From RYN-111 sp963760125 (GTDB taxonomy: Bacteria; Actinomycetota; Actinomycetes; Mycobacteriales; SCTD01): a stretch of DNA of 64,000 nt. Both the position numbers and the translations under genes were made by a program. Each line of letters starts with the position of its first letter. Positions within the stretch are counted from its first letter, which is position 1. The notes below the pieces were generated by a model, which searched no databases, was not told where the DNA came from, and worked only from the letters and a program-made list of their open reading frames with translations. Shown here one piece after another: positions 27,171-35,120 of this stretch. The stretch lies in contig CAVXBV010000002.1 of the NCBI GenBank assembly GCA_963760125.1, positions 145,092 through 209,091 on the forward strand, written 5' to 3'.

Positions 27171-27374
27171 ATGGGCGCGTTCGAAGAGATCAAGGGCAAG
27201 GCCAAGGAAGCCGTCGGCGACATCACCGGCAACGAGGCCCTCGAGCAGGAGGGCAAGGCGCAAAGTGACAAGGGCGCCGACGAGCGTCAGGCCACGGAGG
27301 CTCGCGCCGAGGCGAAGGCCCACGAGAAGGCCGCCGAGGCCGCGGACAAGCGCCAGCAGCTGGCCGAGAGCTAG
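27171..27374 (+). CDS. CsbD family protein
   Basis: A 67-residue canonical CsbD protein: FEEIKGKAKEAVGDITGNEA followed by LEQEGKAQSDKGADERQA. It is entirely hydrophilic and helical, with many Lys-Glu pairs. ATG 27171-27173 has AGGAGA about nine bases upstream. It is the second of two tandem CsbD-like genes and ends just before a strong terminator. Confidence 0.9.
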   Translation: MGAFEEIKGKAKEAVGDITGNEALEQEGKAQSDKGADERQATEARAEAKAHEKAAEAADKRQQLAES

Positions 27375-27379
27375 CAAAG

Positions 27380-27424
27380 ACGACGAAGCCCCCGTGATCC
27401 GCGTGGACCCGGGGGCTTCGTCGT
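27380..27424. terminator. Strong intrinsic terminator after the CsbD genes
   Basis: A perfect 15-bp inverted repeat (ACGACGAAGCCCCCG and its complement at 27410-27424) with a 15-base loop, starting six bases after the CsbD stop codon. It also lies beyond the 3' end of the tRNA-Thr gene on the opposite strand and could serve both directions. Confidence 0.88.
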
Positions 27425-27453
27425 GCCTGGCGGACGTGCGTCGAGCTCCTGCG

Positions 27454-27529
27454 TGGAGCCGCCTGTCAGAATCGAACTGACGACCTATTCATTACGAGTG
27501 AATCGCTCTACCAACTGAGCTAAGGCGGC
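27454..27529 (-). tRNA. tRNA-Thr (CGT anticodon)
   Basis: A 76-nt cloverleaf on the minus strand: acceptor GCCGCCT/AGGCGGC with discriminator U and an encoded CCA end, D arm GCTC-AGTTGGTAGA-GAGC, anticodon stem ATTCA/TGAAT with loop CTCGTAA (anticodon CGU, reading ACG), and T arm GTCAG-TTCGATT-CTGAC. All stems pair. It lies between the CsbD terminator and holB. Confidence 0.96.
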
Positions 27530-27586
27530 GGTGTACGGCGCAAGTCTAGGGCACTCACCACCCTGTTCCGCAGAGCGTCGAGCCGG

Positions 27587-28747
27587 TCAGCCGGAGCGCA
27601 GGGTGAGGGCCATCGACTCGACGGCCAGCAGCGGCGCCACGTTGCCGTCGATCGCCGTGCGGCACGCGAGGACCGCGTCGAGGCGACGCACGGTCGACTC
27701 GGGGCTGGTGCGGGACGCGATCGTGGCGGCCTGCTCGGCGAGGTCGGCGTGGACCGGGGCGACCCCGGACCCGAGCTGGACCGCCAGCACGTCGCGGTAG
27801 AAGGCCGCAAGGTCGAGCAGCGCGCGATCGAGGGCGTCGCGCTGGGTGCGCGTCCCGCGCGACTTCTGCTGCTTCTCCAGCTCCTTGAGCGCACCGGCTC
27901 CGCCCTTGGGGGCGGCCCCGGCGTACCCCTTGCCGGTGGCGCCGCCGCCCAGCGCCGTGGTCAGCGCCTCGCGCTCGGGCTCGTCGCGCAGCGTCGACAG
28001 CTTCGTGGCCTCGTCCTTGGCCGCGTCGACGAGGTCCTTCGCGGCGCCCAGGGCCTGCCCGATCGTGGTGAGCGAGCGGGTCATGGCCAGGACGTCCCGG
28101 CGCTCTGCGCGCGCCAGCTCATCGGTGGCCAGCCGACGGGCGCGCCCGATGTGCCCTTGCGCGGCACGGGCGGCGAAGGACGCCATCGCCGGGTCGACAC
28201 CGTCGCGCTCCACGAGCACCCGAGCGACATCGGCGGCAGGCGGGGTGCGGAGCGGCACCAGTCGGCAGCGCGACCGGATCGTCGGCAGCAGGTCGTCGAC
28301 CGAGGGCGCGCACAGCAGGAGCACGCTGTGCGGCGGCGGCTCCTCCACGGCCTTGAGCAGGGTGTTGGAGGTGCGCTCCTCCATGCGGTCGGCGTCCTCG
28401 ATGAGGGTCACCTGCCATCGCCCGCGCGTCGGCGCGCGACTGGACCGCTCGATGATCTGCCGCGCCTCGTCGATCTTCAGGTGCAGGCCCTCGGGGACGA
28501 TGACGGCCACGTCGGGGTGCGTCCCGCCCACGGCCTGGTGGCAGTCGTCGCAGTGTCCGCACCCGCCGTCCTTGCACTGCAGCGCAGCCGCGAACGCCCT
28601 CGCGGCCACCGACCGTCCGCTGCCGGGCGGGCCGGTGAACAACCACGCGTGCGTCATGCCACTGCCGCCGGTCGAGGCGCCGGCGACCGCTGCCTGCAGC
28701 TGCTCGACCACGACGTCCTGGCCGACCAGGTCGTCCCAGACGCTCAT
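27587..28747 (-). CDS. holB: DNA polymerase III delta' subunit
   Basis: A 386-residue AAA+ clamp-loader subunit. It has LFTGPPGSGRSVAARAFA in the Walker A position, a zinc module with four cysteines (CKDGGCGHCDDC, about 58-69), VTLIEDADRMEE as Walker B, the SNTLLKAVEEPPP segment and IRSRCRLVPL as the SRC motif. The C-terminal part contains an Ala/Gly-rich insert (GGGATGKGYAGAAPKGG) found in actinobacterial homologues. ATG 28745-28747 overlaps the stop of the tmk fusion gene (ATGA); tmk-holB is a conserved pair. Confidence 0.94.
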   Translation of the reverse strand: MSVWDDLVGQDVVVEQLQAAVAGASTGGSGMTHAWLFTGPPGSGRSVAARAFAAALQCKDGGCGHCDDCHQAVGGTHPDVAVIVPEGLHLKIDEARQIIERSSRAPTRGRWQVTLIEDADRMEERTSNTLLKAVEEPPPHSVLLLCAPSVDDLLPTIRSRCRLVPLRTPPAADVARVLVERDGVDPAMASFAARAAQGHIGRARRLATDELARAERRDVLAMTRSLTTIGQALGAAKDLVDAAKDEATKLSTLRDEPEREALTTALGGGATGKGYAGAAPKGGAGALKELEKQQKSRGTRTQRDALDRALLDLAAFYRDVLAVQLGSGVAPVHADLAEQAATIASRTSPESTVRRLDAVLACRTAIDGNVAPLLAVESMALTLRSG

Positions 28748-30720
28748 CGCTTCGCTCCTGCCGTGTCCATCATGAGGGTCGGGGCATCCGGGAGCAGCGG
28801 GAGCACCCGGGCGACCAGCGCGGCGTGCACGTCGTCGGGCGGCTGCTCGGCGCTCACCACGAGGTAGCGCCCCGGCGCGGCCGCCGCCAGCGCGAGGAAG
28901 CCTTGCCGGACCGCGCGGTGGAAGGCGAGCGACTCCTGCTCGATCCGGTCCGGTGACCCGGTCGCGCGGGCCAGCCCGACCGCGGGGTCGAGGTCCAGCA
29001 GCAAGGTGACGTCGGGTACCAGGCCGCGCGTGGCCCACCGGCTGAGACCGGCCACCTCCTCGACGTCGAGGTCGCGGCCTGCTCCCTGGTAGGCCAGCGA
29101 GCTGTCGACGTAGCGGTCGGACAGCACGACGGCCCCGCGGTCCAGCGCCGGCTGCACCACCGTGGCGACGTGCTGGGCGCGGTCGGCGGCGTACAGCAGC
29201 GCCTCGGCACGGGCCGAGATCCTCGTCGCGGGGTCGAGGAGCAGGGCCCGAATCCGCACGCCCACGTCGGTCGCACCGGGCTCACGGGTGACGATCACCT
29301 CGAGCCCGCGCGACTGCACGACCTCGGCCAGGCGGGCGATCTGGGTCGACTTCCCCGCTCCCTCGCCGCCCTCCAGGACGACGAACACCCCGGCGTACGT
29401 CGCAGACGCGGGAGCGCGACGGAACAGGTCGACGACCTCCGACCGCAACCGCAGTCCGGGCCGGTCGTTCAGCGCCCGGAACGACGCGACGCCGACGGCG
29501 ACGGCGAGCAGGCCGCCGAGCGCGAGGGTGACGGAGATGCCGTTGAGGTCCAGCACGCCGATCTCGTGCACCCCGATCAGCCCGGCGACCGCCGGGGACA
29601 CCGCCACGGACAGCAGCAGGCTGACGCGCATCAGGGTGGCGACGAGGGCGAACGTCCGTCCACGGACCGCGTCCTCGACCTCGGCGCCGACGAGGGTCAG
29701 TCCGGTGACGTAGGCCAGGCCCGCGAACGCTCCGAGCAGAGCGACGAGCAAGGTCACGATCGCGAGCAAGGGAATGACCGACATCATCAGCAGGCACAGC
29801 CCGGCGGCGACGATCGACGGTCCGAAGACCCGGCGACGGGAGACTCCGCGGGTCAGGGCCGGCCCGACCGCGACCCCGGCCGCGATACCGACGAACACCG
29901 CTCCGAACAACAAGGAGTACGCCGCCTCCCCTCCCTGCAGCACGGTCTCGGCGAACAGCTTGCCGTTGCCCACGACCGCGCCGGCGGCCGCGATCGCGCC
30001 GAGCATGCCGATGAGCAGCCCCCGGACCAGCCGCGAGGTGCGCGCAAAGGCCAGTCCGTCGCGGATGCTGTGCACGATGCCGGGGGTCGGCGCGGAGGAG
30101 CCACGAACCTGCGCCCTGCTGGGGATCTCGGTGATCGTGGCGACCTGCGCCGCAGCGAACAGGAACGTTCCGGCGTTCACGTAGAGCGCGATCGCGGCGC
30201 CTGAGGACACCGTCGCGTCGGACACCTTGGCGAGCACGCCGAACACCAGCGCAGCCACCGGCGCGGTGCCGTAGGTCGCGAACAGCGAGATCTGGTTCGC
30301 GCTCTCGAGGCGGTCGCCCGCGAGGTGCGGGACCGAGGCCTCCTTGGCCGGGATCCACAGCAGGCTCAGGACTTCGACGAGGGCTGTGGCAATCAGCAGC
30401 CAGGTCAGGGTCCCGACCAGCGGCATGGACAGGAACAGCACGAAGCGCAGCACGTCGCAGATGACCATCGTGAGGCGCCGGTCGGCCAGGTCCGCGAGGG
30501 CACCGACGACCGGCCCGAGCACCAGCGACGGGAGCAACCGGAACGCCAGCACCCCGCCCACGGCATAGCTCTGGCTGTCGAAGCCCTGGACGAGCTGGGT
30601 GGCGAGAGCCGTGGTGGCCAGGAACCCCAACCAGTCCCCGAAGCTGGACAGCACGAGGGCGAGCGACAAGCGCCGGAAGCCGCGCTCGGCCAAGGCCCCC
30701 GGCCATCGCTGCTGACTCAT
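28744..30720 (-). CDS. tmk: MFS transporter-thymidylate kinase fusion
   Basis: A 658-residue two-part protein. Residues about 10-430 form a major-facilitator domain with about 12 membrane helices, including GPVVGALADLADRRLTMV, a good MFS loop 2-3 signature. Residues about 445-655 are dTMP kinase: P-loop FVVLEGGEGAGKSTQ, VTREPG, SDRYVDSSLAYQGAGRDL and a lid region with RIEQES. Thymidylate kinase is essential for dTTP supply. Fusions of this kind exist in other actinobacteria; what the membrane half carries is unknown. The kinase part has all catalytic residues. ATG at 30718-30720; 19 bases follow topA. Confidence 0.94.
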   Translation of the reverse strand: MSQQRWPGALAERGFRRLSLALVLSSFGDWLGFLATTALATQLVQGFDSQSYAVGGVLAFRLLPSLVLGPVVGALADLADRRLTMVICDVLRFVLFLSMPLVGTLTWLLIATALVEVLSLLWIPAKEASVPHLAGDRLESANQISLFATYGTAPVAALVFGVLAKVSDATVSSGAAIALYVNAGTFLFAAAQVATITEIPSRAQVRGSSAPTPGIVHSIRDGLAFARTSRLVRGLLIGMLGAIAAAGAVVGNGKLFAETVLQGGEAAYSLLFGAVFVGIAAGVAVGPALTRGVSRRRVFGPSIVAAGLCLLMMSVIPLLAIVTLLVALLGAFAGLAYVTGLTLVGAEVEDAVRGRTFALVATLMRVSLLLSVAVSPAVAGLIGVHEIGVLDLNGISVTLALGGLLAVAVGVASFRALNDRPGLRLRSEVVDLFRRAPASATYAGVFVVLEGGEGAGKSTQIARLAEVVQSRGLEVIVTREPGATDVGVRIRALLLDPATRISARAEALLYAADRAQHVATVVQPALDRGAVVLSDRYVDSSLAYQGAGRDLDVEEVAGLSRWATRGLVPDVTLLLDLDPAVGLARATGSPDRIEQESLAFHRAVRQGFLALAAAAPGRYLVVSAEQPPDDVHAALVARVLPLLPDAPTLMMDTAGAKR

Positions 30721-30739
30721 GCCGTCAGCCTACGGTCGG

Positions 30740-33439
30740 TCAGGTGGCCTTCTTGGCCGTTGCCTTCTTGGGAGCCGCCTTCTTCGCGGCGGCCTTCTTG
30801 GCCGGCGCCTTCTTGGCGGCCTTGCGGGCCGGGGCCTTCTTCTTCACCGGACCACGGGCCCGCCGGTCGGCCAGCAACTCGGAGGCCCGCTCGTCGGTGA
30901 GCTCCTCGATGCTGTCGTCCTTGCGCAGCGAGGCGTTGGTCTCGCCGTCGGTGACGTAGGGGCCGAAGCGCCCTTCCTTCACCACCATCGGCTTCTCGCT
31001 GACGGGATCGACACCGAGCTCCTTGAGCGGCGGTGCAGCAGCCGCCCGGCCCCGCAGCTTCGGCTGGGCGAACAGCGCCGCCGCCTGCTCGAGCGTCACC
31101 GTGAACAGCGACTCCTCGTCGACGAGCGAGCGGGAGTCCTTGCCCTTGCTGATGTACGGGCCGTAGCGGCCGTTCTGCGCGGTGACCTCCTCGTCCTCGA
31201 GCACGCCCACCACCCGTGGCAGGGTGAGCAGCTGCAGGGCCTCCTCGAGGGTGACCGCCGTGAGGTCCATGGTCTTGAACAGCGATGCCGTCGGGGGCTT
31301 CTCCGGGGAGCCCTCGGGCTGGGTCACCGTGATGTACGGACCGAACCGGCCCTTCTTCGCCACGACGTCCAGGCCCGACTCGGGGTGCTGCCCGAGCACC
31401 CGGTCCTCGCTGGGTGCGTCCGCCAACGCCACGGCCATCTCGACAGTGAGCTCGTCGGGCGCGAGGTCCTCCGGCAGCGACGCCTTCTTCTCGCCGATCT
31501 CGACGTAGGGGCCGTACTTGCCGACGCGGACGACGACCGGCGTGCCGTCCTCGGTCAGCCCGATCGGCAGCGAGTTGATGGCTCTGGCGTCGATGTCGCC
31601 GAGGCCCTCGGTCACGAGCTTCTTCAACCCGCCCTGACGGGCGAGCCCGCCCTCCTTGCCGTCCTCGGCGCCGAAGTAGAAGCGGGTCAGCCAGGCGACA
31701 CTGTCTCCGTCGCCACCGGCGATCGCGTCGAGGTCCTCCTCCATGGAGGCGGTGAAGCCGTAGTCGACCAGGCGGCCGAAGTGCTGCTCGAGCAGCCCGA
31801 TGACCGCGAACGCCATCCAGGTCGGGACGAGGGCGGAGCCCTTCTTCCAGACGTACCCGCGGTCCAGGATCGTGGAGATGATGGAGGCGTAGGTCGAGGG
31901 CCGGCCGATGCCGAGCTCCTCGAGCTTCTTCACCAGCGACGCCTCGGTGAAGCGGGCGGGCGGGGAGGTGGTGTGGCCGTCGGGCTCGAGCCCGACGACG
32001 CCGAGGGACTGACCGGTCGTCACGGCGGGCAGGCGCTTCTCGTCGTCGGCCCGCGAGGTGTCGTCGCTCTGCTCGTCGACCTCCTCGACGTACGCCGCGA
32101 GGAAGCCCTTGAAGGTGATGGTGCGGCCCGACGCGCTGAACTCCGCGTCCTGCCCCGCCGCGGTGACCGCACCCAGCTTGATCGTGGCGGTGGTCCCGCG
32201 GGCGTCGGCCATCTGCGACGCGACGGTGCGCTGCCAGATCAGCTCGTAGAGGCGGTACTCGTCGCCGGACAGCTGCGAGCGCAGCTCCCCCGGCGTACGG
32301 AAGACATCGCCGGAGGGGCGGATGGCCTCGTGGGCCTCCTGCGCGTTCTTGACCTTCTTGGCGTAGGACCGCGGCTGGTCCGGCACGAACGACGGCCCGT
32401 AGAGGTCGCGGGCCTGCTGGCGCGCGGCGGACACGGCGGTCTCCGACAGGTTGGTGCTGTCGGTGCGCATGTAGGTGATGTAGCCGTTCTCGTACAGCCG
32501 CTGGGCGGTCTGCATGACCTGGCGGCTGGACAGGCGGAGCTTGCGCCCGCCCTCCTGCTGCAGCGTCGAGGTCATGAACGGCGCGTAGGGCTTGCGGGTG
32601 TAGGGCTTCTCCTCCACCGAACGGACCGTGAACGCCGCGCTCTCGAGCTGCTCGGCCAGGGAGCGCGCCGTGGCCTCGTCGAGCTGGGTGACGGCCCGGG
32701 TCAGCTGTCCGGTGTCGGGGTCGAAGTCGCGACCGGTCGCCAGCCGCGTGCCGTCGAGGGTCTGCAACGTGGCGACGAGGCGCTCGGCCTGCCCCTCCAC
32801 GGTGAAGGTGCCTTCGAGGTCCCAGTACGACGCCTCGACGAACGCCATGCGCTCGCGCTCGCGCTCGACGACCACCCGCGTCGCGACGGACTGCACCCGC
32901 CCGGCGGACAGGCCGGCGCCGACCTTCTTCCACAGCACCTCCGACACCCGGTAGCCGTAGAGGCGGTCAAGCTTGCGGCGGGTCTCCTGGGCGTCGACGA
33001 GGGCGGTGTCGAGGTCGCGGGTGTTCTCGAGGGCAGCCTGGATCGCGGACTTGGTGATCTCGTGGAACACCATGCGCTTGACCGGGACCTTGGGCTTGAG
33101 GGTCTCGAGCAGGTGCCAGGCGATGGCCTCGCCCTCGCGGTCCTCATCGGTCGCGAGGTAGAGCTCGTCGCTGGCCTTGAGCGCGGCGCGCAGCTTCGCG
33201 ACCTGCGCCTTCTTGTCGTCCGGAACGATGTAGAGCGCCTCGAAGCCGTTGTCGACGTCGACCCCGTCCTTGGCCCAGGCCTGGCCCTTGTAGGACTCCG
33301 GTACCTCGGACGCGCGGCGCGGCAGGTCACGGATGTGACCGATGGAGGACTCCACGACGTAGCCGTCGCCGAGGTAGCCGGCGATGGTCTTGGCCTTCGC
33401 GGGGGACTCGACGATCACAAGGCGTTGTCCGGCGGGCAC
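30740..33439 (-). CDS. topA: DNA topoisomerase I
   Basis: An 899-residue type IA topoisomerase relaxing negative supercoils. The toprim domain starts LVIVESPAKAKTIAGYLGDG with the catalytic Glu and later DEDREGEAIAWHLL; the active-site tyrosine is near residue 320 in YITYMRTDSTNLS. Instead of zinc ribbons the C-terminal part has several repeats of the type KxGRFGPYI/V (for example KKGRFGPYITV, KYGPYVEIG, NGRYGPYIS), then a Lys/Ala tail (KKAPAKKAAAKK) as in mycobacteria and Streptomyces. GTG 33437-33439 was chosen because GGAGAG sits six bases upstream; longer in-frame extensions are implausible. Confidence 0.97.
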   Translation of the reverse strand: MPAGQRLVIVESPAKAKTIAGYLGDGYVVESSIGHIRDLPRRASEVPESYKGQAWAKDGVDVDNGFEALYIVPDDKKAQVAKLRAALKASDELYLATDEDREGEAIAWHLLETLKPKVPVKRMVFHEITKSAIQAALENTRDLDTALVDAQETRRKLDRLYGYRVSEVLWKKVGAGLSAGRVQSVATRVVVERERERMAFVEASYWDLEGTFTVEGQAERLVATLQTLDGTRLATGRDFDPDTGQLTRAVTQLDEATARSLAEQLESAAFTVRSVEEKPYTRKPYAPFMTSTLQQEGGRKLRLSSRQVMQTAQRLYENGYITYMRTDSTNLSETAVSAARQQARDLYGPSFVPDQPRSYAKKVKNAQEAHEAIRPSGDVFRTPGELRSQLSGDEYRLYELIWQRTVASQMADARGTTATIKLGAVTAAGQDAEFSASGRTITFKGFLAAYVEEVDEQSDDTSRADDEKRLPAVTTGQSLGVVGLEPDGHTTSPPARFTEASLVKKLEELGIGRPSTYASIISTILDRGYVWKKGSALVPTWMAFAVIGLLEQHFGRLVDYGFTASMEEDLDAIAGGDGDSVAWLTRFYFGAEDGKEGGLARQGGLKKLVTEGLGDIDARAINSLPIGLTEDGTPVVVRVGKYGPYVEIGEKKASLPEDLAPDELTVEMAVALADAPSEDRVLGQHPESGLDVVAKKGRFGPYITVTQPEGSPEKPPTASLFKTMDLTAVTLEEALQLLTLPRVVGVLEDEEVTAQNGRYGPYISKGKDSRSLVDEESLFTVTLEQAAALFAQPKLRGRAAAAPPLKELGVDPVSEKPMVVKEGRFGPYVTDGETNASLRKDDSIEELTDERASELLADRRARGPVKKKAPARKAAKKAPAKKAAAKKAAPKKATAKKAT

Positions 33440-33543
33440 GTCTCTCCAGGGTTCGGGGAAGGGGGTGTTGCGGAAGTAAGGGTGCACGACCCTGTCAAGC
33501 GATCGTGCCAGAGAGCTCGCCCGGCCGATCCGTGCAGCCCCGC

Positions 33544-34956
33544 TCAGGGCCCCGTGAGGAACCCCTGGGCCACGAGGTCGCGCACCACCGGCAGCACCTG
33601 GTCGGTGACCTCGCCGAGGGTCAGACCCGTGCTCGCACCCAGGACGTGCAGCAGGCTCTCGAGCGGCTGGGTGCCGTCGCAGGCAGCCAGCAGCGTCGCG
33701 CCGTACGCGTCCACCTGCCCGCTCCACCGCAGGCCGGCCTCCTGCTGCAGGACCTGGGTGTCGGCGAACCAGCCCTCGTCGGTACGGCTGGCCACCTGGT
33801 GCAGCCGGACGTCCTCACGCAGGCGGAGGCGGGCGCCCAGCAGGTCACCCTCGAGCAGGCCCCGGCGGGCGAAGTGCGCCGTGACCTCCTCCCCCCAGGT
33901 GACGGCCGTCGGCTGCGGCACGTCCACCAGGTCGGTACGTGGGGCGAGGCCGTCGGTGCGCCGGTGCAGCGCGACGATCCCGAAGGCGACCGCGTCGACC
34001 CCGGTCAGGCTCTCCACCCAGGGGTCGTAGAGCCGGTCGAAGGCGTCCTCGTCGGTGTCGCGCAGCCAGGCGGTCACGTAGTCCTCGGGCGCCGCGAGCT
34101 CGCGCTGGATGACCAGCGCGTCGCAACCCGTGCCCTCGAACCAGGAGCGGATCCGCGCGTCCCCGTCCTCGTCCTCGAGGTGCAGCCAGTTCACCAGCAG
34201 CACCGCGTGCCCGCCGGGGGCCAGGACCGTCGGGATCTGCTGCACCACCGTGCGGCAGAGCGTGTCGCCGTCGTACCCGGCATCGCGATAGGTGTAGCGG
34301 CGCTCCGGCGAGATGACGTACGGCGGGTTGCTGACCACCAGGTCGAACTGCTCCCCCGCGACGGGCTGCAGCAGATCGCCTTCGCGCGCGTCGAGGTCCG
34401 TGCCGTTGAGGGCAGCGGCAAGCCGGGTGAACGCGACGGCGCGCGGGTTGCGGTCGGTGGCGACGACCGTGCTGCTGTGGTCCTCGGCGAGCAGCGCCTG
34501 GATGCCGGCACCGGCGCCCAGGTCCAGCGTGCGTCCTACGACCGTGCGCGGGGTCGCCGCGGCCAGGGTCAGGCTCGCGGCGCCGACTCCCAGGACCTGC
34601 TCCACGTCGACGGTCGCGGCAGCGCTGCCGGGGTCGTGGGGCACGGTCACGTCAACCCCGCCGTGCGCCACGGCCTGCACGCGGGTGCGGGCACGCCCGT
34701 CCGGGCCGGTCCAGCTGGCGGGCAGGAGCCCGTCGACAGGCTCCCCCAGCACCAGCGAGCGGGCCAACCGAGCCAGGGTGCTACTGCCCGCCGTACGACC
34801 GAGCAAAGGAGCGCGCTCGTCGCGGTCGAGGTGGTCGCGGTACCCCGGGCCCAGCAGGTCCACGAGCGCGTCGCTGGACCACCCGGCCTCGCCGAGCAGG
34901 TCGCGGACCTGTCCGGCGTCGGCCAGCAGGGCAGCGGGATCGGTCAGCACGAGCAT
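33544..34956 (-). CDS. Class I SAM methyltransferase with NPPY motif
   Basis: A 470-residue protein. The N-terminal ~150 residues form a non-catalytic domain; the methyltransferase core has LDLGAGAGIQALLA and DLVVSNPPYVISPE. NPPY marks enzymes that methylate amide or exocyclic amino nitrogen (PrmC, RsmC or adenine-N6 families), so rRNA, protein glutamine or DNA are possible targets. A further C-terminal domain of ~180 residues follows. The gene is regularly next to topA in actinobacteria. The start is uncertain: ATG 34954-34956, or the GTG two codons later, which lies seven bases after a TAGCGT -10 and would be leaderless. Confidence 0.88.
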   Translation of the reverse strand: MLVLTDPAALLADAGQVRDLLGEAGWSSDALVDLLGPGYRDHLDRDERAPLLGRTAGSSTLARLARSLVLGEPVDGLLPASWTGPDGRARTRVQAVAHGGVDVTVPHDPGSAAATVDVEQVLGVGAASLTLAAATPRTVVGRTLDLGAGAGIQALLAEDHSSTVVATDRNPRAVAFTRLAAALNGTDLDAREGDLLQPVAGEQFDLVVSNPPYVISPERRYTYRDAGYDGDTLCRTVVQQIPTVLAPGGHAVLLVNWLHLEDEDGDARIRSWFEGTGCDALVIQRELAAPEDYVTAWLRDTDEDAFDRLYDPWVESLTGVDAVAFGIVALHRRTDGLAPRTDLVDVPQPTAVTWGEEVTAHFARRGLLEGDLLGARLRLREDVRLHQVASRTDEGWFADTQVLQQEAGLRWSGQVDAYGATLLAACDGTQPLESLLHVLGASTGLTLGEVTDQVLPVVRDLVAQGFLTGP

Positions 34957-35013
34957 CACGCTATCCGCGCGCCCCACCCACCCGTCGCGCCCCTCAGCGC
35001 CCAGGAACGAGCT

Positions 35014-35055
35014 CCGCCCCTGCCGGCTCAGTCGTGACGGAGCGGGCAGGGGCGG
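35014..35055. terminator. Terminator-like inverted repeat after the LPRTG gene
   Basis: An 11-bp perfect inverted repeat (CCGCCCCTGCC at 35014-35024 and its complement at 35045-35055) with a 20-base loop. It lies about 65 bases past the stop codon of the surface-protein gene on the minus strand, beyond the tandem repeats. Confidence 0.55.
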
Positions 35056-35060
35056 GGGTG

Positions 35061-35120
35061 GTGCTCAATCGGGCCGTGCTCGATCGGGACGTGCTCGATC
35101 GGGACGTGCTCGATCGGGAC
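35061..35120. repeat. Four tandem 15-bp repeats directly after the LPRTG gene
   Basis: Three identical copies of GTGCTCGATCGGGAC (35076-35090, 35091-35105, 35106-35120) and one diverged copy (35061-35075, two differences). Each copy holds the palindrome CGATCG, except the diverged one. The array starts at the very stop codon of the surface-protein gene. In one other minus-strand frame the array would encode a VPIEH pentapeptide repeat, but that frame is not the gene's. Confidence 0.9.

Noticed and set aside
33493..33498. TTGACA on the minus strand upstream of topA as a full promoter
   Set aside because: No acceptable -10 is found at 16-18 bases, so the promoter is not supported.
30719..34030. 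A 1103-codon open frame on the plus strand antisense to tmk and topA
   Set aside because: It mirrors the codon bias of topA on the other strand, has no motif, and its composition is Arg/Gly/Val/Glu-rich as in all shadow frames of high-GC genes.
35061..35120. The 15-bp repeats as a CRISPR array
   Set aside because: Units are adjacent without spacers, and no cas genes are present.
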